Shown in pieces: positions 53,165-62,148 of a DNA stretch of 64,000 nucleotides. The stretch is from NCBI GenBank assembly GCA_019918135.1, contig WBZZ01002058.1, positions 1 through 64,000 on the forward strand. The letters are read 5' to 3'. Each line of letters opens with the position of its first letter. The first letter of the stretch is position 1. The position numbers and the translations under genes are program-made. The notes under the pieces are model-generated. The model made no database searches. It was not told the origin of the DNA and saw only the letters and a program-made list of their open reading frames with translations. Source of the DNA: Paulinella micropora. Taxonomy: Eukaryota > Cercozoa > Imbricatea > Euglyphida > Paulinellidae.

Positions 53165-54128
53165 CACGGCAGTGGACTGTGTGTCCAGTGCGCGCGCTCT
53201 CCCCCCCCCCCCCCTCCCCCTCCCTTCCTCTCTCTCTCTCTCTTTTTCTGTACCCCCCTCGATCAGGTGGAAACTTGGGGGAGCAGCGCTGAGATCGGGT
53301 TTGGGTTTGCGGGTCGGAGTATAAACAAATGCCAAAAAAAAGCCGGATGTCAACTGCCGAGCCAGGGAGGGGGGCGTGCGAAGGGAGGGGAAGAGGCGAG
53401 GTGCGGGGGCCCCGGGGGTGTGTGGGAGGGATAAGAGGTAAGGGAGAGGAAAGGGAGCAAATGCCAGGGCTTTTGGGTTGGGGGCGGGCGGAAAGGAAAT
53501 GCAACAGACCCGCGGCAAAAATGATTTCTGTCTTGGTTAAGTAGGGGGGGGGCCGGCCTTTTCTTTTGGTTGGGGAACGGGAGGTGGGGGGGGAGCAAAA
53601 GAAAAGGGCCGGCCCCTCCCCCGCCCCTTCCCTTCCTCCCGAATTCGCGACCCGCCCCCCCCCCCCTCCCCCTCGCCCCGCCCCCTCTTTCTTTCTCTCT
53701 CTCTCTCTTTTCCCTCTTTTGCTGGCCCCCCCGCCTCCCCGCCATCTCTTTCTCTCTCTTTTTCTGCCCCCCCCCCCCCGCAAGCTCTTTTTGGTAGGCA
53801 GGGAAAGAAACAAGGGAGGGAAAGAAACAAAAGAGGGAAAGAAATAGGGGGGGTGGGGTGGAGAATAGGCACAAGGAAGAGGAATTATTTGCGAGATAAC
53901 TGTTTTTTCCCCCTCCTATCATCCCTCTTTCTTTTTAATGTCCTTCTACATGCCCCACCACCCCCCCCCTCCCTATTTCTCCCTCCCCCTTCAAAGAATA
54001 ATTTGACTTGAGTCCTTTCTTGGCAACAACGAAAAAAAAACTCCTCTTCCCCTTCCCCCCCCCCCGTGCTCTTGTCCTCTCTTTTCTCTCTCTCTCCCCC
54101 ACGTTTTTAGTGGAAGCAGACTACGTCG
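53165..54128. other. Spacer rich in C, G and CT tracts
   Basis: Contains poly-C (53197-53216, 53655-53668, 53767-53779), (TC)n tracts and purine-rich repeats such as gggaaagaaacaa-agagggaaag. No supported gene. The sequence just before 54129 is a CT-rich leader (tctctctctccccc). Confidence 0.5.
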
Positions 54129-54694
54129 ATGGCAAGCGCCACAGCGCGCCCCGGGCTCGTGGGCCACGGTCATGACCACCAGATAGAGCAACTGGCACGC
54201 CAGCTCGTAGAAGAGCTAAGAAAGCTTGAAGACAGCAATCGTGAACACAACATTTACTCAGAGATCTACAGAGGTTCCTGCAAAGCCCCTTGCAAGCCTC
54301 GCTCGAAGCTGGCTCGGACGAATCGGACGATGCCTGGGAGGACAGGTGCTGGCGAAGAAGAAAACGGCGGTCGCCTTCTGCACATGTCGACGAGAAGAGC
54401 CCTCCCCCGGTGCAGGTATGCCCGCCGGGGCCCGTAGCCCCCGCGTCTCCTCCCCCCACGACGCTCCCCAAAGCGCCCGCAGGACCGTGGCGGAGGCCCC
54501 GGCGGTCTAACAGGCGATCTTCTTCGGACAGGGGCCGCGGCCGCCGCCACAATCTGGTCGCCGGTCGCGGGCGCCGCCAGGACAAGCCTCGCCGCGTGGC
54601 TCGTTACCCCAAACCTTTCTGCGATTACGACAGGCCGCGCCACGACTGGCACACCAGCGCGCTTGCCCCGCCAGCCTATAATCATCCGTACTAG
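54129..54694 (+). pseudogene. Small Arg/Ser-rich basic protein, frameshifted once
   Basis: The frame from the ATG at 54129 begins MASATARPGLVGHGHDHQ with a helical segment (LARQLVEELRKLEDSN). Near 54285 the coding character moves to the next frame: acidic GSDESDDAWED, then WRRRKRRSPSAHVDEK, a Pro-rich stretch, and RRPRRSNRRSSSDRGRGRRH. It ends KPFCDYDRPRHDWHTSALAP. It has about 188 residues and is strongly basic. The composition resembles RS-type or DNA/RNA-condensing proteins; a chromatin or packaging role is only a guess. Confidence 0.45.
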
Positions 54695-54787
54695 TTGACC
54701 ACGCCCCTCCATTTGTTTTGCCTTTTGGGGGTTTTTTTATATAAAAAGAAAAATGTCTGTCAGCACCGAAACTTTTTTTTTCTGTTG

Positions 54788-55297
54788 CTAACGGTCGTCG
54801 GCTCCCGTGGTTTTCACTACTGAAGCAAGTCTGGCCAGCGCCGCCCCGAGCTCTTCGGTCATACTGTCGCGCTGAATCTCGCACAGCGCCAGCCTGGCTC
54901 TGAACACCAACGCCCGTGCGTTTTCACTGGTTTCACTAGGCTCGTGCAAGCAGCTAGCGAGGCTCAGAAGCTGATGCCAAACGGTAATTAGGCCCCGTAA
55001 GGCGTCGAGGCCCTGCCGGATCTGCGCTGACTTGTGGATAACACTGGCGTGTCCTTCTTGTGTTGCCAGGCTTTCTATCATAGCCAAACAAAGCTTGCTG
55101 AGTTCTTCTGTCATGCTCGGGCTTTCGCCCACGGGCGCTCTTTCTGTACTACCGTCCTCGCCAGAGATTTCGGGGGCGTCTGCCTGAAAGGGGGCTGAGC
55201 GTTGCTGCTCGGGCGGGGGGGGGCTCTGATGGCGCCTCCTTTTGCGGCGGCCGGCGTCTTTAAGTCTAGCAGGGCCTTCGTGGTTGGCCTCCGACAT
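54788..55297 (-). CDS. Small helical protein with basic N-terminus, unknown
   Basis: The 169-residue ORF is intact from the ATG at 55297 (MSEANHEGPARLKD). AGRRKRRRHQSPPPP gives a strong nuclear-signal-like patch. The second half is helical (SKLCLAMIESLATQEGH, IRQGLDALRGLITVWHQLLS). The segment SMTEEL occurs twice, at the start and end of the helical part, suggesting internal duplication. No family recognised. It is convergent with the 54129 gene, with 93 bp between stops. Confidence 0.55.
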   Translation of the reverse strand: MSEANHEGPARLKDAGRRKRRRHQSPPPPEQQRSAPFQADAPEISGEDGSTERAPVGESPSMTEELSKLCLAMIESLATQEGHASVIHKSAQIRQGLDALRGLITVWHQLLSLASCLHEPSETSENARALVFRARLALCEIQRDSMTEELGAALARLASVVKTTGADDR

Positions 55298-55848
55298 CTT
55301 CTGCCAGCAAAAAAAAAGAAGGCAAATGAAACAGAGTGACAACAAAAAACAAAACGGCCGAACAACACACACACGCACGCGGCCCCTTCTCCCCAGCCCT
55401 CTAACTCCCCCCCCGCACAACAGCGCTTTCTTTTTTTTTCTCTTGTGCTGTCGTGCGCCTCAAAATTCTCAGCCAGTGGAATTTAGGTCCGCCGGTCTCG
55501 CTGCTTTCTGCCCTCCCTCTCCCCACCTTCTCCACTGTTTTTTTTTTGTGTGAGTTTGGCTCTTTGCCCAGAAGGGGGGGAGGTTTTTCTAAAAAAAGTT
55601 TTCGCCGTCGCTTGAGGGCGCGGGGAGAGGGAAGGTGGGAGGGTGGGGGAATCTAAAGCCAAAGAAAGAGAGAGAAAGAGAGAGGGGGGGGGGGGGGTTG
55701 GGGCAGGGGAATGTCCCCCCGCAAGCCTCTCTCTCTCTCTCCCCCCGCCCCCAACCGTTCAGCTTCCTTGCGCATTTGCGCGCGCCCCTTCCCCCCCCCC
55801 CCCCCTCTCCTTTTCCCTGCCCCACCACCACCCCAAACAAAAAGCTGG
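55298..55848. other. Divergent spacer with poly-C/G and CT tracts
   Basis: Lies between head-to-head genes starting at 55297 and 55849. Contains (GA)n/G-run at 55664-55698, (CT)n near 55727-55742 and a C-run at 55791-55805. Both promoters must be here, but no motif is recognised. Confidence 0.45.
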
Positions 55849-57417
55849 ATGGAGACGTTACAGCTCGTTTGTGCGTGGCGCTGGAACCAGTCTCCGCAGC
55901 CGGGCAACCAGGCATTTGTAGCGCAGCTCCGGGCGGCGCTGGAGCGCAACGACTGGCAGCACTGGAAGTCTCGCCCGCGAACATTCCCGACCTTGCGCGC
56001 AATTGCGGACTCGTGCCGCATGCACTTGGGCGTCGTCTCATCACTAAACACCGCGTTGAACGGAGTGCTAAGTGCCTTACTCTCGACCCCGCGGCAGGCC
56101 GTGCTGGCGGTGGGGCCCGAAAGTGCCTTGGTCGCGGAAGACCTCGTGCGCGCCACGCCGCCCGTGCTGGTCATCACGCTGGAAAAGCAACCCCCGCGGC
56201 TCTGGTCCCAGTTTGACCAGTGCCACCACCTCCACCACTGCGCGGACGCCCGAACGATTCTGGCGCAGCGCCGCTTGGTTTGCAACCTGGCGTGGGTCGA
56301 TGCGACAGAACGGGTAGGCGAAAGTATGGCGCGCGGCCTCCGCGCGGCCCTGGACTTACTGCAACAAAATGGTTGCGACAACCAGGCGGTCCTGATCTGC
56401 CGGTTCACTGGCGTTTGCGCGCTAGACACACAGCTGCTGCTGGCCTCGGCGGCCCTGTGCTTAGCAGAATGGGTGGTGGTCAAGCCGCTGCACCTAGTGC
56501 GCCAGAACAGTGAGGCCTACCTGACAACCCGCCGCGCGGCCGTCCCCGAAATGCTCACGGTGTTGGATCGCTACCTGCAATCGCGGCGCGCAGCCTCGCT
56601 GCTGGACGCCCTCCCGCTAACCGCCGTGTGGCTCTTCAGGGAAAGCCTCGCCACTTACGTCGCTGCAATGATTAGCCATGCCGAGAGCAACCGGCCGTGC
56701 CAGTTGCTCAAAGTGGCACTGGAGCGCTACCGGCGCCCGCCGGTTGACCCGCTCGAACAACTATCAGCACAGGCGCTGAGCGACCCGGGGTACTGGTGCA
56801 GGCTCACTGTCGTTGGCTGGCAAGCTCTGTGCGGGCAAACAGAGGGTGTGCCGCGCAACCTGGGCGTGTGCAGGTGGCTCAGCGACTATCTGCGATCTCT
56901 TAGTACCGTTGGTCGGAGAGGTGTCGTGACCTTGGCACTGCCCGGCGCGTTTGGCCGCGCCGGTTTGGTCTGGGCCCCGGGTGACGGGTCGTACTGGCTG
57001 CCGGCCGACAACATCCGCGCGGGCGCGTGGCCCGCCGCGGTTGACCCCGACACAACTGTCAAGGGCCCGTGGCTCAGACGGTTGCTGGCCGAATTGCCCG
57101 CCCGCGACAGGCTACTACAGGCGTTGTGCCACGGTTCTCAGCCGCTGCGGGACCTCCTGCTGCCCTCCGGCGCCATGCTCGTAGTGTGGCGTTCCGTTGA
57201 CAGCCTCTGGGTGCTCGACGTGCTCCATTGGCCACTTGCGGCGGCCCGGCTGTCAACCCCACACGCCCGGCGCCTAGAGTTCATGGCCGAAGTTCTGCCG
57301 GTCCTGGCGCAGCCGGGCGCGCTAGTAGTGGCCCCGGCCACCGGTGACGGACTGTTCAGGCTCTCGCTGCCCTTGCGCGCCGGCGCTGAGACGATGGCAC
57401 GAGTGGTGCCCCACTGA
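55849..57417 (+). CDS. Candidate FtsJ-like cap 2'-O-methyltransferase
   Basis: The 522-residue ORF is intact from an ATG after a C/A-rich leader. Residues about 83-230 resemble the Rossmann-type FtsJ/RrmJ domain. There is a small-residue strand-loop AVLAVGPESALVAEDLV where SAM binds, then an acidic segment NLAWVDATERVG with D151. The strand QAVLICRFTG follows, then AEWVVVKPLHLVRQNSEAYL, matching the K-P-x-x-x-R-x-x-S-E-x-Y signature of cap 2'-O-methyltransferases. E222 would complete the catalytic tetrad. The usual Lys before the last strand reads as Arg (R185), so activity is uncertain. The C-terminal about 290 residues are unrecognised and Leu/Trp-rich. In large DNA viruses such enzymes make cap-1 mRNA. 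Confidence 0.5.
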   Translation: METLQLVCAWRWNQSPQPGNQAFVAQLRAALERNDWQHWKSRPRTFPTLRAIADSCRMHLGVVSSLNTALNGVLSALLSTPRQAVLAVGPESALVAEDLVRATPPVLVITLEKQPPRLWSQFDQCHHLHHCADARTILAQRRLVCNLAWVDATERVGESMARGLRAALDLLQQNGCDNQAVLICRFTGVCALDTQLLLASAALCLAEWVVVKPLHLVRQNSEAYLTTRRAAVPEMLTVLDRYLQSRRAASLLDALPLTAVWLFRESLATYVAAMISHAESNRPCQLLKVALERYRRPPVDPLEQLSAQALSDPGYWCRLTVVGWQALCGQTEGVPRNLGVCRWLSDYLRSLSTVGRRGVVTLALPGAFGRAGLVWAPGDGSYWLPADNIRAGAWPAAVDPDTTVKGPWLRRLLAELPARDRLLQALCHGSQPLRDLLLPSGAMLVVWRSVDSLWVLDVLHWPLAAARLSTPHARRLEFMAEVLPVLAQPGALVVAPATGDGLFRLSLPLRAGAETMARVVPH

Positions 57418-57735
57418 CGACGGTCTAGAACATGTTTGAACTCCCCGAGCCCTTCTTTTTTTTCTATTCGTGATTAGAAGAGGATGGGGAGGGGAGGAAT
57501 GGAGAGGGGACAAAAGCGGGGAAGGGAAGGGGGGGGGGCGAGAGGGAGATTTGCAGGGTCAGTCCCCCCCCCCCCCCCTCGCCGCGCCTTTCCTCCCCGT
57601 TTCGATCGCTTTTTTGTGTTTCGGGCGCTTTTGGCCCTGCAGCCCTCTCCTCTCACCTGTTTTGTTTTGTTGAAAGTATTTCTTGTTGTTTCTTCCCCCT
57701 TTTTTTGTCATGCTTGTTTTGGAGCTAAGATAAAA
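57418..57735. other. Spacer, no supported gene
   Basis: G-run near 57530, C-run near 57566, T-rich 3' part. A possible terminator-like T-run lies at 57453-57463 after the methyltransferase stop. Confidence 0.4.
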
Positions 57736-57825
57736 ATGGCAGACACGCCTAACAAGAAAGCGGACCAAAGAAAACACGGACCAAACGAGCTATGTACATA
57801 TATGCTACCAGGCGTCGCTGCTTGA
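57736..57825 (+). CDS. Possible 29-residue peptide gene
   Basis: An ATG in a aaaaATGgc context opens MADTPNKKADQRKHGPNEL and stops at TGA, followed by attattaaag. It is short and basic with a neat start and A/T-rich flank. With no homologue visible it may be fortuitous. Confidence 0.25.
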   Translation: MADTPNKKADQRKHGPNELCTYMLPGVAA

Positions 57826-58259
57826 TTATTAAAGAAATTGGCGCACTAAAAAAAGTCCCTGTGCTTGTTTTTGTGGGGAGTGTGAGGGGGGGGGGGGGGC
57901 GCTGACAAACACAACTGCAGCACGGACGCGACATGAATGCCAAGTCGCAACATCCTCTTAATACGACTGGTACTAGACAAAAAAAAATTAAAAAAAAATT
58001 AACACAGACCCGAAAACTTTTTTGGGTTTAGTGTTTTGCCTCGATTAGGGGGCCTCTGCAGACTCTCCGGCACTCTGTACGAATCTCTAAATTTTCAGAA
58101 CCAATCCGTTATATTTTTTTTAATAACAATTTCGAACGTCTGCGCTACTACTACTACTACTACTACTACTAGGCTTTTTCAAGCCAGCCAGGCTCGTGGC
58201 ACGCAATAGAGATTATCATATCGTCTAGTGCTTGTGCACAGCAGCCGTCCTGCCTGCAG
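57826..58259. other. Spacer with CTA repeat
   Basis: Contains a G-run (57887-57899) and (CTA)n at about 58146-58171. A T-rich segment lies at 58015-58125. No gene supported. Confidence 0.45.
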
Positions 58260-58364
58260 ATGGGCAGCGAGGGCCGCGTCTTTGCCAACAAGAGCCCCGA
58301 CATAAACGAGAGCAGCTCCTCCTCCTCGCCTCCTACTGAATCAGACGCTGACGCTCCTGTCTAA
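58260..58364 (+). CDS. Possible short Ser-rich peptide or 3' exon
   Basis: An ATG opens MGSEGRVFANKSPDINESSS and stops after 34 residues with an acidic end (SDADAPV). The same frame is open for about 25 more codons upstream (including SSSACAQQPSC), so this may be the tail of a longer broken gene and not a complete one. Low confidence. Confidence 0.25.
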   Translation: MGSEGRVFANKSPDINESSSSSSPPTESDADAPV

Positions 58365-58557
58365 CAAAACTAAAGTACACATGTGCGCCTAGGTATGACG
58401 ACAGGCAGTCATTCATTTCGCCCGCGAAGAGAGGGGGAGGGAAAGGGGGAGGAGAGGGGGGATGAGGATGTTCTTGAGCAGACATCCCCAAATGTCAAAA
58501 TGTTCTTTTCGTTTTTTAGCTGACAGGCTGTTTCACCCTTCACTTTGTGCAGGCTTC

Positions 58558-58709
58558 TTCGGCACACATACACACAAACACACACACACACACAAACATT
58601 CATAAGCGCACGCACACACACAAACACACACACACACACACAAACATTCATAAGCGCGCGCACACACACACAAACACACGCACACACAAACATTCATAAG
58701 CGCACGCAC

Positions 58710-58744
<35 letters not shown>

Positions 58745-59087
58745 AACATTCATAAGCGCACGCACACACACACACACAAACACACACACACAATCACACA
58801 AACACACCCACAAACACACACACACAATCACACACAAACACACACACAATCACACAAACACACCCACAAACACACACACACAATCACACACAAACACACA
58901 CACACACAATCACACACAAACACACACACACACACAATCACACACAAACACACACACACACACACGAACACACACACACACACAATCACACACAAACACA
59001 CACACACACACAAATACACAAACACACACAAATACACACACACAAACACACACACACACTCGCAAATACACACACACAAACACACAA

Positions 59088-59118
<31 letters not shown>

Positions 59119-59135
59119 CAAACACACACATTCAA
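58558..59135. repeat. CA-rich satellite with CATTCATAAGCGCACG punctuation
   Basis: (CA)n with AAAC interruptions. The segment aaacattcataagcgcacgc recurs five times in the first 200 bp, then caatcacac-type variants dominate. No coding content. Confidence 0.95.
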
Positions 59136-59239
59136 AAACTTCATTGACACACAGAGGGTGTACGTTGGCGAAATGATGCAGAACGATTTGTGAGTGATCC
59201 AACCAGGGAGGGGAGGGGGCCAACCCTGCGGAGAGAGAG

Positions 59240-59336
59240 GTTGGCCGACATCATTGAGCTCAATGTTGGCTCAATGTTGGCTCAATGTTGGCTCAATGTT
59301 GGCCGACATCATTGAGCTCAATGTTGGCTCAATGTT
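59240..59336. repeat. Tandem CTCAATGTTGG repeats
   Basis: The 11-bp unit ctcaatgttgg occurs at least six times, interrupted by ccgacatcattgag. Related attgagctgcccaat segments occur near 60676-60716, just before the second dispersed-repeat copy. Confidence 0.85.
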
Positions 59337-59341
59337 GCAAT

Positions 59342-59732
59342 GCCAGAAAAAATAATTTTATGGAGGGGGGGGCCTTTTTCCAAAACGACCTAAAAAACAA
59401 AGCCTAGCGACATATATGTAGGGCCTTTAGTTGCAGAATGGGGGAGGAAATTCTCATTGAATTCAAGGGTGGGTTGCAGCGGGGGAAAAAGTGTATGTAA
59501 GGTTTTTTTTCGCAGACAACAACAGCAAGAAACAGCATACATACATAGACACACACAACCACACACACACAACCACACACACACACAACCACACACACAC
59601 ACACACACAACCACACAAACACACACAACCACACACACACACATAACCACACACACACACACACACCACACCTACACGTGGCTGAGAGCGAACAAGAACG
59701 GCTTTTCGTTTCTTATGTACGTGTGAATTCCC
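59342..59732 (+). repeat. Dispersed repeat, copy 1 (with CA tract)
   Basis: Contains gggggggcctt, aaaacgacct, aaagcctagcgacatatat, ttgcagcg, a CA/CCA tract and then acacgtggctgagag...ttatgtacgtgtga. The same ordered blocks form copy 2 at about 60735-60975 in the same orientation. Copy 1 has a longer CA tract (59552-59665). Confidence 0.75.
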
Positions 59733-59830
59733 CGCACAGGCTAGTTTGCATTTTGTTGTTTTTAATAAGCTGCATCAGCGCAACAAAAAAACGACAAGGA
59801 TGCTTTGTCTATGTCTGTTCTGTCGGCCAT

Positions 59831-60461
59831 TTACACTAACCACAGCAGCATCACCGCGGACGCGCTGAGCCAGTGCATATAGTCAGCGCCCTCATCCTCC
59901 TCAACAACCGCTGGCCCGTCTGCGAGGCGGGACAGTGGCGCCTCTACGAACAGCAGTACCTGGTGAGGAGGATTATGTCCGCGCTTCTGCCGTAGCGGCC
60001 CAACCGGCACGTCGGAAACCAGGCCACGCAGTCTTTCCCAAGCCGGTCGCCGCAGGGTCCGTGCCGACACGTAGCAGCATCTCTCGGGGCCATCCGGGGG
60101 CCAGGCACACGTACACTACCCCGCCCTGCTCGCCGCGCGGCACCAACGACATTAGCTCGCTGGTGAGCGGGTCAACCTCCTTTTTTTTCCTGAGCACGGA
60201 CATGTAAGCGTTCAGGCGCAGGTGCTGGCGCACGAACAGAGAGCCGTCCCGGCAGAGCTGGCCATGCTCGCTCTTCCAGTGTGCCTTCTGGCACTCTCGG
60301 CTGCAGTACGTAGCGTAGAGGCAACGGGCACACTTGCGGAAGTGCACCTCCTCTGCCGGTAGTGGCTGCTTTTGCAGCGGGCAATCATCATTATAACAAT
60401 TGTCTGCCAGGTCGAAAGCAATTTTTTGCCTGTGGCCACGAGCAAAAACAAAAAAAAGCAA
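59831..60461 (-). pseudogene. MYND zinc-finger protein, frameshifted
   Basis: The N-terminal part carries a full MYND finger: NCYNDDC, RKCARCLYATYCSRECQKAH and WKSEHGQLC, that is C-x4-C, C-x2-C, Y-C-x3-C and H-x3-H-x3-C. Downstream is a unique domain (PLTSELMSLVPRGEQGGVVYV). Near 60070 the frame changes and the better continuation is RPAWERLRGLVSDVPVGPLR to a hydrophobic tail (MHWLSASAVMLLWLV). MYND fingers bind Pro-rich peptides and often recruit repressors. No ATG precedes the finger: the first codon is TTG beside a poly-T, so an indel or intron may hide the start. The gene is bracketed by direct copies of a dispersed repeat. Confidence 0.65.
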
Positions 60462-60734
60462 TTTCTGAATGTATTGTCGACTGCCTTCCCTTTCCTCCTG
60501 AAAGAAATTTCTTGAGTGTATTTGTGTGTGTGAGTGAGTGATTCTTTATGATCTCGTGTGATTATCTGTGTCTCTCAGTAGGTACATGTGTAAAAAAGTA
60601 TGTATGTGTATGCCGAATTGCGAGTGTTTTAGTGGAAGAAGGGCAGGAGTGGAACGGCCCCCCCCCCACCGCGCCAACATTGAGCTGCCCAATCTTGTCA
60701 GCATTGAGTTGCCCAATGGGTTTTTGGGGCAGCT

Positions 60735-60975
60735 AAGAAAAAGAAATTGTGGTGGACGGGGGGGGGCCTTGTAGCATCCAAGAAAACGACCTTAAAAGAA
60801 AGCCTAGCGATACATATAAAAAGCCTTTGGTGCGATGGTGAGCAATTCCTTATTGTAGGCAAGGGTTGCAGCATCAGAGAAAGAGACACTCACCGACACA
60901 CAGGCACAAACACAACCACACTTACATGTGACTGAGAGGAAACAGGAATTGCTTATGTATAAGTGTGTGTCTCTG
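60735..60975 (+). repeat. Dispersed repeat, copy 2
   Basis: Matches copy 1 block by block (gggggggccttgtagc, aaaacgacctt, aaagcctagcgatacatat, gggttgcagc, acatgtgactgagag, cttatgtataagtgtg) but with a short CA tract. It lies upstream of the MYND gene, which reads away from it. Confidence 0.75.
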
Positions 60976-61106
60976 CGACTGTCTTGGTTCTCTCTTTTTT
61001 TTGGGGGGGGGGGGGGGGGGAGAGGGGAGGGGAGATTTGGTGTGCATTGACCTCCCCTCTCCCCATTTCCTCTTGAACAGCACTAGCTGCCCAACAAGCC
61101 AACACC

Positions 61107-61861
61107 ATGAGCACTACCGAAGCCACCACGGACCAGGACGACCAGAAGGAACGCGGGCCTGACCCTTCCCAACCTCTTCTCCGTTGCGCAAGAAGGCACG
61201 CCTGCAATCTCTGCAGACCGCTAGCAGGCCTGTGCTGGCGGAAGAAGACCTGGTCCTGATTACGCGTGGGACCGACACGGTTAACCGCGCTTTCTGTGCC
61301 CAGCGCCGCAGGTACCGGGCCTGTTGGGAAAAATCCGCCTCGACAGAAGCCAAGGTCGCGGCCTTAGGCCAAAGAGTTCAAGAGGTTAGCGCAAAGGCAA
61401 CAGCAGCGGCGCCGTTGCTTCGCGAGCTTTTCGGGGCCCTGGCGGGCGCCTGTGCGCTGCTGCCCGCGCTACAGGAAGTAAACGACGACGCGGTTGCGAG
61501 TGGAGAATGCTACGCCGTGCGAGAGTGTGAGGGCGAAAACTGTGGAGAATTGTTGTGCGACGAGCAGTCTGAAAAGTGTGCGTGTGGCTATTTGGGACGA
61601 ATTCGGACGACAGCTAAACAAAGCCTCAGGCCTCGACTAATTGCACGCTATCCTCGTGCTACAACTTTTACAACAAAGCACAGACTTGAAAACCACCAGT
61701 ACGCAAAAAGTGTTCACCAGACTCCTTTAAATGTCAAAAGCTTAGCAAAAAAAATTCGTTTACTTCTTTTTAATAAATACAGAGTGCAAGATCGCCAGAG
61801 TACGACAGACAGCGCAAAAACAAGCACCGCCCGGTACCGCCGAGTAACGTCAAGGCCATGA
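61107..61861 (+). pseudogene. Protein with CACG cysteine motif (paralogue B), frameshifted start
   Basis: An ATG at 61107 starts MSTTEATTDQDDQKER. Near 61170 the frame changes into RKKARLQSLQTASRPVLAEE, then LVLITRGTDTVNRAFCAQRR, a helical middle (VAALGQRVQEVSAKATAAAP) and the cysteine end CEGENCGELLCDEQSEKCAC. A further about 70 residues are basic. It aligns with the 44048-44503 protein over the whole middle and cysteine region. The alternative is a start at the second frame (ORF from 61184) with the ATG-containing leader being non-coding. No known family matched. Confidence 0.55.
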
Positions 61862-62148
61862 GCTCTTCCTCCTTTTCTTTTTTTTACACAGTGAGTACCC
61901 CCCGGACCAGCGCCTTGCTGGTTGGTGAAAGAGGGGTGGGGTGGGGGGGGGGGGGCGGGGCGGGGACGAGGGGGGAGCAAAAAAAAGAGAGGGCTCGACT
62001 ACCAAAAAAAAGCTCGGGGGGGCACACGAAAAGGAAGGGAAGGGGGGGGGGGGAGCGCTCTTTTCTTTTGTCACTGCTGTTTCCCCACGCCAGAAAAAAA
62101 TTCTGGCGGGCGGGCTTTTTTGTTAAAAAAAAAGAAGTCTTGCCAGGC

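Noticed and set aside
58558-59223. Thr/His- or Cys/Val-rich proteins from the CA and GT arrays
   Set aside because: Simple repeats keep several frames open; composition is that of the microsatellite, with no independent coding evidence.
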